A program made the translations under genes and the position numbers. Positions 1 to 8,351 of a stretch of DNA of 25,706 nucleotides are shown piece by piece (within the stretch, counting starts at the first letter, position 1; every line of letters begins with the position of its first letter). Origin of the DNA: UBA6176 sp041688515 (GTDB lineage: Bacteria; Verrucomicrobiota; Verrucomicrobiia; Limisphaerales; UBA9464); the NCBI GenBank assembly GCA_041688515.1, contig JBDNHZ010000401.1, positions 1-25,706 on the forward strand, in the 5' to 3' direction. The notes beneath the pieces are model-generated. The model was not told where the DNA came from and made no database searches. It saw nothing but the letters and a program-made list of their open reading frames with translations.

Positions 1-761
1 CATCGTGCCTCGTAGAATGTCTTCAGGTACGTGCCGTACCCCACCCAGACCTCGCCCCCGCCACCTGGGCCCGGGGTCGAGATTTCCGTCTGCCCGGAAA
101 GCCCCTGGGCGAGCTTGCTCCGGATGCCTCCCACCGCGTTCTTCCATTGCTCTGCCGCCATCCGCGCCGCTCGTTCCCTCGCGTCGTTGGCTGCCCGCTC
201 CGCCGCCGCCTTCGCCTCGGCGATCTCCGCTGCCGATGGCCCCTGGGGTGCCGCGGCAACCGCAATCGGGCGTCGCCCGGCCGGCCGCGGGCCGTCACGG
301 GGATCGGCTTTGCCCTTGGTGGAGGGGTCGATGTCCTGAGCCTGGACGAGGGTGGAGGACACCTTGATGCCGGTCTCGGTGCGCTCCGGCTTGTCTGGTT
401 TCTCCGGCTTCTCCGGCTTCTCCGACCGCTCGGTGCGGGTGGGTGCCGGGGTGACCTGAATCGGGACCGGAGTCACCCGGGCTACCCGTTGAGGCGGAAT
501 CGGGATCACCCTGGGCGGGGGAGTCGCCGGCGCGGTCGTCGGTAGAGTCGGTGCTGAAGGGGGCGGCGTTGGGGTGCCTCCTCCGGCTCCGCTGCCATCG
601 GTGATTCGAACCCCCTCCAGACTGATCAATTCGATCGGCGGAAGGGCGTCCGGCTCCAACACCCGGCGAGCCGCGACGGCGGAGGCCACCACCAGCACGA
701 CCACCATCGCGGAATGCGCGACGGCGGACGTGGCCAGACAGCGGCGCTCCACGGTGTTCAT
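1..761 (-). CDS. TonB/TolA-like energy-transducing protein (3' end outside the window)
   Basis: The reading frame opens at an ATG at 761 that overlaps the TGA of the upstream ExbD-like gene (ATGA) and stays open to the left edge, giving 253 visible residues without a stop. The layout is that of TonB/TolA proteins: a short cytoplasmic N-terminus, one membrane segment at about residues 12-32, a proline-rich stretch at about 64-108, a charged KPEKPEKPDKPE block at about 115-126, an alanine-rich probable coiled coil at about 177-206, then a glycine linker and the start of a C-terminal domain (VWVGYGTYLKTFY near residues 238-250). Such proteins carry the proton-motive-force signal from ExbB/ExbD or TolQ/TolR across the periplasm to the outer membrane. 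The long alanine-rich helix leans towards TolA, the KP-rich block towards TonB; the missing C-terminus would decide. It is the last gene of the 2320-to-1 operon that is visible. Confidence 0.8.
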   Translation of the reverse strand, partial: MNTVERRCLATSAVAHSAMVVVLVVASAVAARRVLEPDALPPIELISLEGVRITDGSGAGGGTPTPPPSAPTLPTTAPATPPPRVIPIPPQRVARVTPVPIQVTPAPTRTERSEKPEKPEKPDKPERTETGIKVSSTLVQAQDIDPSTKGKADPRDGPRPAGRRPIAVAAAPQGPSAAEIAEAKAAAERAANDARERAARMAAEQWKNAVGGIRSKLAQGLSGQTEISTPGPGGGGEVWVGYGTYLKTFYEAR

Positions 762-1177
762 CGGCGCGGGACCTCGGTGGAAATGTCGAACCGGGTGATG
801 CCGTTACGCCGGCAGACATCCAGAATTTCGGCGGGGAAACGGAATTTTCCGTCCCGATCGGCCCGGATCTTGACGATCATCTCCGGATTGCGGCGGAACT
901 CGGCGACCAACTCGCGCTCCAACGCTTCAGCCGTCCCGACGCGCCGTCCGCGGAAGTAATAGGTGCCGTCGGGCGACACTTCGGTCAGCACGGCATTTTT
1001 CGGATCACCGGTGGTGCGAGCGGCACCGCCCACGGGAAGCTTGAGGGGGATGCTCTGCTCCAGAAGCGGCGTGGTGATGATGAAGATGATCAGCAACACG
1101 AACGCGAGGTCGAGCAGAGGCGTGATGTTGATCTCGTTCAACGTCACGAGTTGGGTTCGCTGGGAGAATCGTCTCAT
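758..1177 (-). CDS. exbD: ExbD/TolR family biopolymer transport protein
   Basis: The 139-residue product has the standard ExbD/TolR layout. A short N-terminus ending in NEINITPLLDLAF leads into one membrane helix at about residues 22-40, with the conserved membrane aspartate at D23. A periplasmic domain of about 95 residues follows and ends in a typical 'KIRADRDGKFRFPAEILDVC' segment. In this family the protein pairs with ExbB/TolQ in the inner membrane to form a proton channel that drives TonB or TolA. The gene ends in an ATGA overlap with the TonB/TolA-like gene and starts 25 bases after the zinc-ribbon gene. No clear Shine-Dalgarno sequence lies before the ATG. ExbD and TolR cannot be separated by sequence alone. 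Confidence 0.93.
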   Translation of the reverse strand: MRRFSQRTQLVTLNEINITPLLDLAFVLLIIFIITTPLLEQSIPLKLPVGGAARTTGDPKNAVLTEVSPDGTYYFRGRRVGTAEALERELVAEFRRNPEMIVKIRADRDGKFRFPAEILDVCRRNGITRFDISTEVPRR

Positions 1178-1202
1178 GGCCGGTTCGACCGTTGAATGCC
1201 CA

Positions 1203-1601
1203 CTACCAGAGGCGCGGCAGCTTCAATCCCGAGACCACAAACAGGAGTGCGATGGCAAAGACGATTCCGCCCACCACCATTCCGACGATCCACCAGTTGA
1301 ACCCCGAGCGTCGCGAATGGGCTCTGGATGAATTGGATCGCCCCTTGTGCATGCGGCGCTTGCACTCGTCGCAACGCACATTGACCCGACGGTTCTTGGC
1401 ACCGCACTCGAGGCATTTGACCCACAGATGCGCCTTGCAGACTTCGCATTCTTCCAGCGCGATGGAGTTGAGATGCTCGCATTTGACGCACAGGACTCCC
1501 CGCGCGTCACTCGGCCGCGATCCGGAAAGGGGACCGACGCCCGAGACGGCGTTCAGGGCACCGGATCCGTCCGGATCAGACAGGTTTTCGGAATTGCTCA
1601 T
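1203..1601 (-). CDS. Zinc-ribbon protein with one C-terminal membrane helix
   Basis: The ATG at 1601 overlaps the TGA of the ExbB-like gene (ATGA), giving a 132-residue product. Residues 1-35 look disordered. Residues 38-80 hold four CxxC pairs (C38/C41, C52/C55, C63/C66, C77/C80), enough for two zinc ribbons of the DZR/zinc-ribbon type. A basic stretch (about 81-100, rich in R, K and S) leads into a single hydrophobic helix at about 103-125 and a short tail. By the positive-inside rule the zinc ribbons should face the cytoplasm. I do not recognise a named family. Its position between the ExbB-like and ExbD-like genes, translationally coupled to the former, suggests a part in that motor complex or its regulation; this is inference. 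A longer reading frame upstream only runs antisense-like inside exbB and was not used. Confidence 0.82.
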   Translation of the reverse strand: MSNSENLSDPDGSGALNAVSGVGPLSGSRPSDARGVLCVKCEHLNSIALEECEVCKAHLWVKCLECGAKNRRVNVRCDECKRRMHKGRSNSSRAHSRRSGFNWWIVGMVVGGIVFAIALLFVVSGLKLPRLW

Positions 1602-2320
1602 TCGTCCCGCAAGAACTCGGTTTCCATTCGGGACGCCAGGCTCTGGGCAAAATTGTCGAGCTCGACGGTGACGACCCGAAGGGTGTGCAACAACCAGTTG
1701 TATCCGAACATCGATGGAATCGCGACGAGCAGTCCGGCAACGGTGGTGATGAGCGCCGCGGAGACGCCGGGCGCCATGGCCGCGAGATCCGCCTTCTGCT
1801 TCATGGCCACACCGCCAAAGGTGTCCATGACGCCCCACACGGTGCCCAGCAATCCGAGGAAGGGTCCCCCGGAGACCGCAATCGCCAGCAGGATCAAGCC
1901 GGACTCCAGCTTGGGGGATTCGCGGGCGACCGCACCCTCCAGCGAGCGTTTGATGTGCTCCATGGACTTGATCGTGAGCTCGGTTTTCCGTGTGCCGTCC
2001 GGCTTGTTGAGGCGGGCGTCCAGATCCGTGCATCCGTCCTCATAGACCGAAAACATAGGGCATCCCTGAATCCCCAACCGACGCTCGAAGATCCCCAGAA
2101 CACTGCCCTGCCGTCGGAACTCAATGTCGAAGTGATGATTCAACTTCTTGGCCCGGTGCATCTGCAGCGCCTTCGCCGCCATGGTCGACCAGGCAAAGAT
2201 CGAAAAGACCGCCAGAATGACGATGATGATCTGCGCTTCCGCAGTCGCCAAACTCCAGATCTGGGGGAGAGAGAGTTTCTGCGCGCTGGCCGCAGCCAGC
2301 AGTCCCAACGAAAAATTCAT
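1598..2320 (-). CDS. exbB: ExbB/TolQ/MotA-type proton channel protein
   Basis: From the ATG at 2320 the product is 240 residues and matches the MotA/TolQ/ExbB proton-channel family. It has a first membrane helix at about residues 29-45, a cytoplasmic segment of about 95 residues, and two further helices at about 141-165 and 187-207. These last two carry the usual glycine/alanine-rich pattern (GPFLGLLGTVWGVM and PGVSAALITTVAGLLVAIP). The family forms the pentameric ring around ExbD/TolR in the inner membrane. The residues before the first helix (NFSLGLLAAASAQ) resemble a signal peptide, as seen in some ExbB proteins of this phylum. A GTG at 2407 would add 29 residues; the ATG is preferred because the added segment has no recognisable feature and an inverted repeat (2400-2419) spans the GTG. 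It is the first gene of the minus-strand operon. Confidence 0.92.
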   Translation of the reverse strand: MNFSLGLLAAASAQKLSLPQIWSLATAEAQIIIVILAVFSIFAWSTMAAKALQMHRAKKLNHHFDIEFRRQGSVLGIFERRLGIQGCPMFSVYEDGCTDLDARLNKPDGTRKTELTIKSMEHIKRSLEGAVARESPKLESGLILLAIAVSGGPFLGLLGTVWGVMDTFGGVAMKQKADLAAMAPGVSAALITTVAGLLVAIPSMFGYNWLLHTLRVVTVELDNFAQSLASRMETEFLRDE

Positions 2321-2399
2321 CGCAACGTTGATGCCCGTTTTCGCCGCTGACAACGGACCTGAACTGGAGGCACCGAGATTGACGTCAGCGACGGGTTCG

Positions 2400-2465
2400 T
2401 GACGCACAGACGGGCGTCACAGACCTTGTGTTCGATCAAAGCCCGGTTCTTGGCAAGGTCGAACA
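2400..2465. promoter_or_regulatory. Inverted repeats in the divergent intergenic region
   Basis: The interval between the exbB-like gene and the oxidoreductase must hold the promoters of both. Two perfect inverted repeats are visible: TGACGC/GCGTCA (2400-2405 and 2414-2419, 8-base loop) and TGTTCGA/TCGAACA (2429-2435 and 2459-2465). They could be operator half-sites or hairpins. I see no convincing -35/-10 pair on either strand. The rest of the interval to 2528 holds only a GGAG at 2511-2514, which is too far (14 bases) from the oxidoreductase ATG to be a strong ribosome site. Confidence 0.3.
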
Positions 2466-2528
2466 TGGATCCGAGGCCTTTTTCGACTTCCGCAGGGCCC
2501 CCTCACTGACGGAGACTCACGCAGCTTC

Positions 2529-3860
2529 ATGAATTCCCCCTTCACCTCCACATCGCGGCGCCGCTTCCTGCGGACCGCGGTTGGTGCCGCTTTCGCGACG
2601 CCCATCATCATGCGCGACCTCCTTGCGCGCCCTCCGTCCTCCCAAGTGATCCACGCCAGCTTCGGTGCCGGCGGCATGGCCTGGGCGGATCTCAACGAGA
2701 TCGCCTCGCACAAGTCCGTGCGCATGGTGGCGGTCGTCGATGTGGACTCCAACCGGACCGCGGAATTCCGGAAGAAGTTCCCAGAAGCCCGGGTGTACGC
2801 CGACTACCGGCAACTGCTGGACAAGGAGAAGATCGACTCTGTCAACGTCTCCACCCCGGATCACATGCATGCCCCGCAGGGAATGGCGGCATTGCGGCGC
2901 GGCATCCACGTGTACGGCCAGAAGCCCCTCGCCCACGACCTGTATGAGTGTCGGCAGTTGGCCGAAGTCGCCCGCAAGAAGAAGCTCGTGACCCAGATGG
3001 GGATCCAGATCCATTCGGCCACCGAATACCGCCTCGCCACCCGACTGGTCCAGGACGGCGTCATCGGTAAGGTCCGCGAAGTCCATACCTGGAGCTCCAA
3101 GGACTGGGGTGACAACGGTCCCCTGCCCCAGCGCCAGGATCCCATCCCCGCCGGACTGGACTGGAACCTGTGGCTGGGCGTGTGCACCGAGCGCCCGTTC
3201 ATTGGCCAGGGCTGGTATCATCCGGGCAACTGGCGGCGTCGCCTCGATTTCGGCACGGGCACCTTCGGCGACATGGGATGCCACATCTTCGACCCGGTCT
3301 TCAGTGCGCTGAAACTCACCGCGCCGACCTCGGTGAAGTCTCTGGGTGCCGCGCCCAGCGCCCACTCCTGGGCAAACAACGCCGTCATCGAATACCTCTT
3401 CCCCGCCACGCCATTCACGATCCCCGGAAAGATCCCGATCACCTGGTACGACGGTTCCAAGCGCCCGCCAGCAGACATCATCAGTCTGCTCGGCAAGGTG
3501 AAGCTGCCCGACCAGGGCTCCATCATCATCGGGACCGAAGGAATCATGGTCGTTCCCCATGTGGGCCGTCCGATCCTGCTGCCCGAGGCCAAGTACACCG
3601 GCTTCAAATTCCCGGACGTCGGCTCCGCCAACCACTGGCATGAGTTCATTGATGCCATTGCCGGCAAAGGCACCACCTCGGCCGGGTTCGACTACTCCGG
3701 TCCGCTGACCGAGAGCATCCTTCTGGGTTCCGTGGCCACGCGATTTCCGAACCAGGTATTGGACTGGAACGCAAACAAACTGCGCTTCACCAACGTCGCC
3801 CAAGCCAACCAACTGGTACGGCGCACCTACCGCAAGGGTTGGGACACCAAAGGTCTGTAA
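2529..3860 (+). CDS. Tat-exported Gfo/Idh/MocA family oxidoreductase
   Basis: The 443-residue protein begins with a twin-arginine signal (SRRRFLR at residues 9-15, hydrophobic stretch to about 28), so it is probably folded in the cytoplasm with its cofactor and exported. The Rossmann domain follows: the nucleotide-binding turn GAGGMA (46-51), VVDVD (69-73), a VSTPDHMHA segment (108-116) and YGQKP (129-133), where Q replaces the glutamate of the usual EKP motif; this variant is common in the exported subfamily. The C-terminal half is the alpha/beta substrate domain (HTWSSKDWG, GDMGCHIFDPVF). These enzymes act on sugars or inositols with NAD(P); the substrate is not predictable here. The gene ends in a TAATG overlap with the large cytochrome/DUF1549 gene, so the two are probably made together. 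Confidence 0.93.
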   Translation: MNSPFTSTSRRRFLRTAVGAAFATPIIMRDLLARPPSSQVIHASFGAGGMAWADLNEIASHKSVRMVAVVDVDSNRTAEFRKKFPEARVYADYRQLLDKEKIDSVNVSTPDHMHAPQGMAALRRGIHVYGQKPLAHDLYECRQLAEVARKKKLVTQMGIQIHSATEYRLATRLVQDGVIGKVREVHTWSSKDWGDNGPLPQRQDPIPAGLDWNLWLGVCTERPFIGQGWYHPGNWRRRLDFGTGTFGDMGCHIFDPVFSALKLTAPTSVKSLGAAPSAHSWANNAVIEYLFPATPFTIPGKIPITWYDGSKRPPADIISLLGKVKLPDQGSIIIGTEGIMVVPHVGRPILLPEAKYTGFKFPDVGSANHWHEFIDAIAGKGTTSAGFDYSGPLTESILLGSVATRFPNQVLDWNANKLRFTNVAQANQLVRRTYRKGWDTKGL

Positions 3861-6800
3861 TGGAGTGCCTGGAGCGGAATGACTCGATGGTGGAAGGACC
3901 GACGATCCGGTCGGGGACGAAACGGTCTCGCGCCGTTCGCGCCCTGCTTCCAGCCCTGACCTTGACGGCAGGCCTGGCACTGCCAGGCCAGGCCGCCCTT
4001 CCCACTCCGCATCCGCTCCAGATCCTCGCCAACGAGTGTTTCCCCTGCCATCGGGAGGACAAGGCCAAGGGCGGACTCATCCTCACCTCGCGAGAGGCGA
4101 TCCTGAAGGGGGGCGGCAACGGTCAGATCGTCGCCCCCGGCAACGCGGCCCAGTCGAAACTGATCGACGTCCTTCGCAAGGACACGGATCCCCACATGCC
4201 GCCGAAGAAGCAGCTCGATGCGGCGCGGATCCGCGCCCTCGAACGGTGGGTTCAGGAGCAGATGCCCTGGGACGATTCAGCCCTCGATGACGCCACGGCC
4301 CCGATCGCCGCGGTCGCTCTGGAACCATTCCCCGCCGGGTATCAACCGGTCCAGAGCCTCGCCTTCCTCCCGGGCTCCAACACGCTCGCCGTCGCCCGCG
4401 GGCCCCGTCTCCATCTGCTTGCCATCGGCACCAACGCGCCCGCCGTCGCCTCCCCGATCATCGCCCATCCTGAGGGGATCGATTCGATGGCAGTCAGTCC
4501 GGATGGACGATTCATTGCCACCGCCGGATTCCGTCGGGTGCGACTGTGGGACGCCCTCCAACTCAGCGCCGTCGCCGACATCACCAACGGACTTTCCGGA
4601 CGGATCACCGCCCTGGCTTTCTCATCTGACTCGACCCAACTCGCCGCGGGCGATGCCACTCCGGGGCTCTCCGCACAGCTTCGGTTGCTGGACGTCGCCA
4701 CCCGGCGCTGGACCCGCTCCTGGCGCGCCCACGGCGATTCGATCCTGGGGGTGCAATTCAGCCCGGACCACGCGCGTCTGGTCACTGCCGGAGCCGATCG
4801 TCTGGTGCGGGTCTGGTCGCTGCCTGAAGGCAAACCCGTCGCCACGCTGGAGGGCCATACCGCCCAGGTCCTTTCCGTCGGGTTCAACACCAATGCGACC
4901 CAGGTGGTCTCGGGAGGCGCGGACAAGCAACTCTTCATCTGGGACATCGCCACCCGCGAGAAGCTGGTCACCCTCGGCAACCACGCCCACGCGATAAACG
5001 CAGCGGCCTGGCCCGACGACAGCCGCGAGGTTTTTGCCGCGACGGAAGCCGGCGCGGTCCTGCGCTACGAAAACCTCCGCACCCACACCGGCGAACAGAG
5101 CTCCGCGTCGGGGGATGAACGCCGGGTCGCCTCCCTTTCCGGACATCTCCAAAGCCTGGCCGTCAACGATCACCGCAATCGCGTCGCCGCCGGCACCCAG
5201 GAAGGCTTGGTCGTCGTCTGGAATCGCGATGGTCGTGAACTGGCCCGACTCCAACCCGAACCGCCCGAGGCGATCGCCGTCGCTGCGTCGCGGATGCTGG
5301 ACCGGGCGAAGCTCCCGCGGCCCCGCATCAAACCCGGCCCACCTGCGCTTCCTCCGTCCCGTTTTACACGACTGTCGATCCATCCCGATCGCGTCCACCT
5401 GTCGGCCGATGGACCGTCCCACGGCTTTCGCGTCACCGGGCTTACCGGCGAGGGCCGCGAATACGATGTCACCGATGCGGTCAAGGTGGAGATTCCGCGA
5501 GGCGCGGTCTTCGCCCTGAGCGCCCCCGGCGAACTGGCGGCGAACGGGGGATCCGGGTCGAACACGGTTTTGCTGAAGCTGGGCCGGCTCGCGATCCCAC
5601 TGCCGGTCGTTGTCACCGGCACCGGAAAGAATCCGAAAGCACCCTGGTCCGAACCCGCGGTCTCCTTCACCCGCGACGTCCTTCCCGAACTGGGCCGGGC
5701 GGGCTGTGCTTCCGGCGGGTGTCATTCCAAGCCCGAGGGTCAAAACGGCTTCAAGCTGTCCGTCTTCTCCTACGATCCCAAGGCCGACCACGCCGAGATC
5801 GTTGCCGACGTGCGCGGACGACGCCTCTTCCCCGCTGCGCCGGAGCAGTCCCTCCTGCTCCAGAAGCCGATGCTGGGAATCCCTCACGAGGGCGGGCGCC
5901 GCTTCGAACCGGGTTCCTCCCCACACATCACCCTGCTCCGCTGGATCCGAGCCGGCACCCCTTACACCCTGACCAACGAGCCGGGCCTTTCCCGCGTCGA
6001 GGTGTTTCCAACGGAACGTACCACTGCTCCCGGTTCGTCCCACCGGTTGATGGTCCGGGCCCATTACCTGGACGGATCCCTCCGCGATGTCACGCGTCTG
6101 GCGGCCTTCGAGACCAGCGACCGGGAACTCGCCGCCGTGGATGAACACGGCCGGTTCATTGCCGGCAAGCACCCCGGTACGGCGGTGATCGTCGCCCGCT
6201 ATCTGGGACGGGTCGCCGCCTCCCGCGTGCTGGTTCCGGCCGAGCGCCTGCTTCCAGCCGAGCGTTACGCCGGGCTGCCCCGAAACAACTTCATCGACGA
6301 CATCGCGTTCACGCGGTTCCAACGTCTGGGCCTGTTTCCCTCCGACACCTGCACGGATGCCGAGTTCCTGCGTCGGGTGAAGCTGGACGCCATCGGGATG
6401 CTGCCCACGCCGGACGAGGTCACGGCCTTTCTCGCGGATCCCGCGCCGGACAAGCGCCAGCGGGCCATCGTCCGCCTGCTCGACGACCCGGCCTACGGTG
6501 ATTTCTGGGCGGGACGCTGGGCGGATCTGCTCCGTCCGAATTCCGATCGGGTCGGGGTGAAGAGCGTTTTCATCCTCGACCAATGGTTGCGGGAACAGTT
6601 CCGGATCAACCGGCCTTACGACCAGTTCGTTCGCGACCTCCTGACGGCCGAAGGCTCCAACCACCGCGACGGACCCGCGGTCGTGTACCGCGACCGTCGG
6701 GAACCTCCCGAGCTGACGACGCTCTTCTCCCAGGTGCTCCTCGGGGTCCGTCTCGAATGCGCCCGGTGTCATCACCATCCGAACGAGAAGTGGAGTCAGG

Positions 6801-7765
6801 AAGACTTCTACCAACTGGCCGCCTGCTTCGGGTCGGTCCATCAAAAGGGGGCCGGGCTCTCGCCCCCCATCTCGGCCGGCCGCGAATCCTTCTACTTCGC
6901 CAAGGGCGGCAGCGTGAAGCATCCGGTCACCGGGGAGGTCATGACTCCACGCGCACCGGACGGCCCGCTGTTGAATGATCCCGAGGCGGACCCCCGACGC
7001 GGTCTCGCCGACTGGGCCACCGCCACCAACAACCCGTTCCTCGCCCGTGCCCTGGTCAACCGGGTCTGGGCCTTCTGCTTCGGACGCGGCCTGGTGGAAC
7101 CGGTCGATGACTTCCGTCTGTCCAATCCCTGCGTGCATCCGGAACTCCTCGACGCCCTGGCGGACGATTTCGCCCGTCACGGCTACGATATCCGGCACCT
7201 TCTCCGGACGATCTTCGCCTCGCGTCTGTATCAACTTTCCACCCAACCCAACGAGACCAACTCCGGCGATACCCGCCACTTCTCCCGAGGATACCGCCGT
7301 CGATTGCCGGCCGAGGTCCTCGACGACGCGGTGTCGGACGTGACCGGCTCGCCCGACACCTTCGTTGCGACCGCGCCGGGTTCCCGCGCGACGCAGACCT
7401 GGAGCTACAAGATCGAGTCGCACTTCCTGGACGCCTTCGGACGGCCGAACTCGAGTTCCGATTGTCCCTGCGAACGCGACCTGCGCCTGAGTGTGGTGCA
7501 GTCGTTGCACCTGATGAATTCGCCCCGGCTGCAGAAGCGCATCGCCCATGCGGAAGGGCGCGCCAGGCGATTGGCCGCATCGAAGGAGGCACCCGAGACC
7601 ATCGTGACCGAGCTCTACCTCGCCGCCTACGGGCGACCTCCAGTCCCGGCCGAGATCGACGCCGCCACTGCGCCCTACCGGATTCCCTCCGCGAACCGGC
7701 AGACCGCCACCGAGGATGTCCTCTGGTCCCTGTTGAACTCACCCGAGTTCCTGTTCAATCACTGA
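3860..7765 (+). CDS. Large PSCyt1/WD40/DUF1549/DUF1553 cytochrome-like protein
   Basis: With the ATG at 3860, which overlaps the previous stop (TAATG) and has AAAGG six bases upstream, the product is 1301 residues. A later ATG at 3887 and an earlier one at 3839 are possible. A basic n-region and hydrophobic stretch (about 27-46) form a signal peptide. Residues 55-140 are a planctomycete-type cytochrome c domain with CFPCH (60-64) and MPPKKQ. Residues about 157-463 are WD40 repeats. An Ig-like segment follows, then a second cysteine motif CASGGCH (616-622). DUF1549 starts near 811 and contains CARCHH (967-972). DUF1553 fills about 1038 to the end. Such proteins are abundant in Planctomycetes and Verrucomicrobia and are thought to take part in extracellular polysaccharide breakdown or electron transfer; their biochemistry is largely unknown. 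The usual partner, a DUF1501 protein, is missing here and a Gfo/Idh/MocA enzyme takes its place. Confidence 0.92.
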   Translation: MECLERNDSMVEGPTIRSGTKRSRAVRALLPALTLTAGLALPGQAALPTPHPLQILANECFPCHREDKAKGGLILTSREAILKGGGNGQIVAPGNAAQSKLIDVLRKDTDPHMPPKKQLDAARIRALERWVQEQMPWDDSALDDATAPIAAVALEPFPAGYQPVQSLAFLPGSNTLAVARGPRLHLLAIGTNAPAVASPIIAHPEGIDSMAVSPDGRFIATAGFRRVRLWDALQLSAVADITNGLSGRITALAFSSDSTQLAAGDATPGLSAQLRLLDVATRRWTRSWRAHGDSILGVQFSPDHARLVTAGADRLVRVWSLPEGKPVATLEGHTAQVLSVGFNTNATQVVSGGADKQLFIWDIATREKLVTLGNHAHAINAAAWPDDSREVFAATEAGAVLRYENLRTHTGEQSSASGDERRVASLSGHLQSLAVNDHRNRVAAGTQEGLVVVWNRDGRELARLQPEPPEAIAVAASRMLDRAKLPRPRIKPGPPALPPSRFTRLSIHPDRVHLSADGPSHGFRVTGLTGEGREYDVTDAVKVEIPRGAVFALSAPGELAANGGSGSNTVLLKLGRLAIPLPVVVTGTGKNPKAPWSEPAVSFTRDVLPELGRAGCASGGCHSKPEGQNGFKLSVFSYDPKADHAEIVADVRGRRLFPAAPEQSLLLQKPMLGIPHEGGRRFEPGSSPHITLLRWIRAGTPYTLTNEPGLSRVEVFPTERTTAPGSSHRLMVRAHYLDGSLRDVTRLAAFETSDRELAAVDEHGRFIAGKHPGTAVIVARYLGRVAASRVLVPAERLLPAERYAGLPRNNFIDDIAFTRFQRLGLFPSDTCTDAEFLRRVKLDAIGMLPTPDEVTAFLADPAPDKRQRAIVRLLDDPAYGDFWAGRWADLLRPNSDRVGVKSVFILDQWLREQFRINRPYDQFVRDLLTAEGSNHRDGPAVVYRDRREPPELTTLFSQVLLGVRLECARCHHHPNEKWSQEDFYQLAACFGSVHQKGAGLSPPISAGRESFYFAKGGSVKHPVTGEVMTPRAPDGPLLNDPEADPRRGLADWATATNNPFLARALVNRVWAFCFGRGLVEPVDDFRLSNPCVHPELLDALADDFARHGYDIRHLLRTIFASRLYQLSTQPNETNSGDTRHFSRGYRRRLPAEVLDDAVSDVTGSPDTFVATAPGSRATQTWSYKIESHFLDAFGRPNSSSDCPCERDLRLSVVQSLHLMNSPRLQKRIAHAEGRARRLAASKEAPETIVTELYLAAYGRPPVPAEIDAATAPYRIPSANRQTATEDVLWSLLNSPEFLFNH

Positions 7766-7898
7766 GCCGTGTCTGACACCGGGGATTCCACCCGCAGGTA
7801 ATCCGGATCTCCGTGCTCGGGCTCTTCCTGGACCGATCCGTGACGACGCCGAGCTTCCCCACCTGCTTCAGCATCTCGCGGCAATTGAAGAAGGCATC
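7766..7898. other. Intergenic stretch between convergent genes, no gene recognised
   Basis: This stretch lies between the stop of the large DUF1553 protein and the stop of the decayed sigma gene. A short open frame on the minus strand (reading DAFFNCREMLKQVGKLG) has no start of its own and no family I recognise; it may be another fragment of the decayed module. A small hairpin (GTGT-CTG-ACAC, about 7771-7781) follows the DUF1553 stop but has no T-run, so it is at best a weak terminator. Confidence 0.3.
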
Positions 7899-8344
7899 TC
7901 ACGTGGTCTCCATCAGGCCACTGAGGCTGGCGCGCAACTGCTGCCGAGCTCGGCAAATCCGCATTCCCACCGCCTTCGCCGAGCATTTGAAAATCGCGCC
8001 GATCTCCGCATGCGAGCGCCCCTCGTATTCGGCAAGGATGAGCGGTTGGCGAAGTTCCTCGGGCAGCGCAGCCACCGCGCGGCGCACGGCATCGGCCCGC
8101 TCACCAGCCTGGACATCCTCGGTGGGCGACGAGCCGTCTTGCAGAAGGGCGTCGCGGAAGCCTCTCGAACGAACGCTTCTTGAGCGACGTCGGCCGCGCC
8201 GTCTTCGTTCTGGAGGCAGCGGAAAAGGGAGTGGAACAACTTTCCGGCGTGACGCTCCATCAACTGGGTCAAATCCGTGTCATGCCCTTGCACGAGGCGT
8301 CGTATGTCTTGCGCATCCACTTCGTCCGGGTTGAGCGAGTTCAT
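7899..8344 (-). pseudogene. Decayed ECF sigma factor (internal deletion plus frameshift)
   Basis: From the ATG at 8344 the first frame encodes a normal sigma region 2 start (DVAQEAFVR near residue 60) and then turns into low-quality sequence. The C-terminal part appears in another frame, from about 8166 to the stop at 7899, as a clear sigma region 4: ALPEELRQPLILAEYEGRSH, then AEIGAIFKCSAKAVGMRICR and ARQQLRASL. The two frames are out of phase (446 bases overall). About 40 residues covering the end of region 2, the -10-recognition part, are absent. The break lies at about 8160-8170, where AFVRE in frame one becomes GFRDALLQDGSS in the other. An intact gene would give about 175-190 residues. 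The gene is therefore judged inactive unless the break is a sequencing error, which the missing 40 residues argue against. Confidence 0.75.
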
Positions 8345-8351
8345 GCGGGCT

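Noticed and set aside
1602..2033. A longer version of the zinc-ribbon protein starting at 2033
   Set aside because: The extra 144 codons lie inside exbB on the same strand and read as low-complexity sequence; the ATGA overlap at 1601 gives a better start.
2517..3980. A 487-codon open frame on the minus strand
   Set aside because: It is antisense to the Gfo/Idh/MocA gene and crosses its end into the next gene; no domain is recognisable.
4622..7549. A 975-codon open frame on the minus strand
   Set aside because: It lies fully antisense to the recognised DUF1549/DUF1553 protein, has no recognisable domain and is the kind of frame expected in GC-rich DNA opposite a real gene.
7913..8344. Reading the decayed sigma gene as an intact 143-residue protein
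   Set aside because: After residue 62 the frame turns into arginine/serine-rich noise while sigma region 4 is found in another frame.
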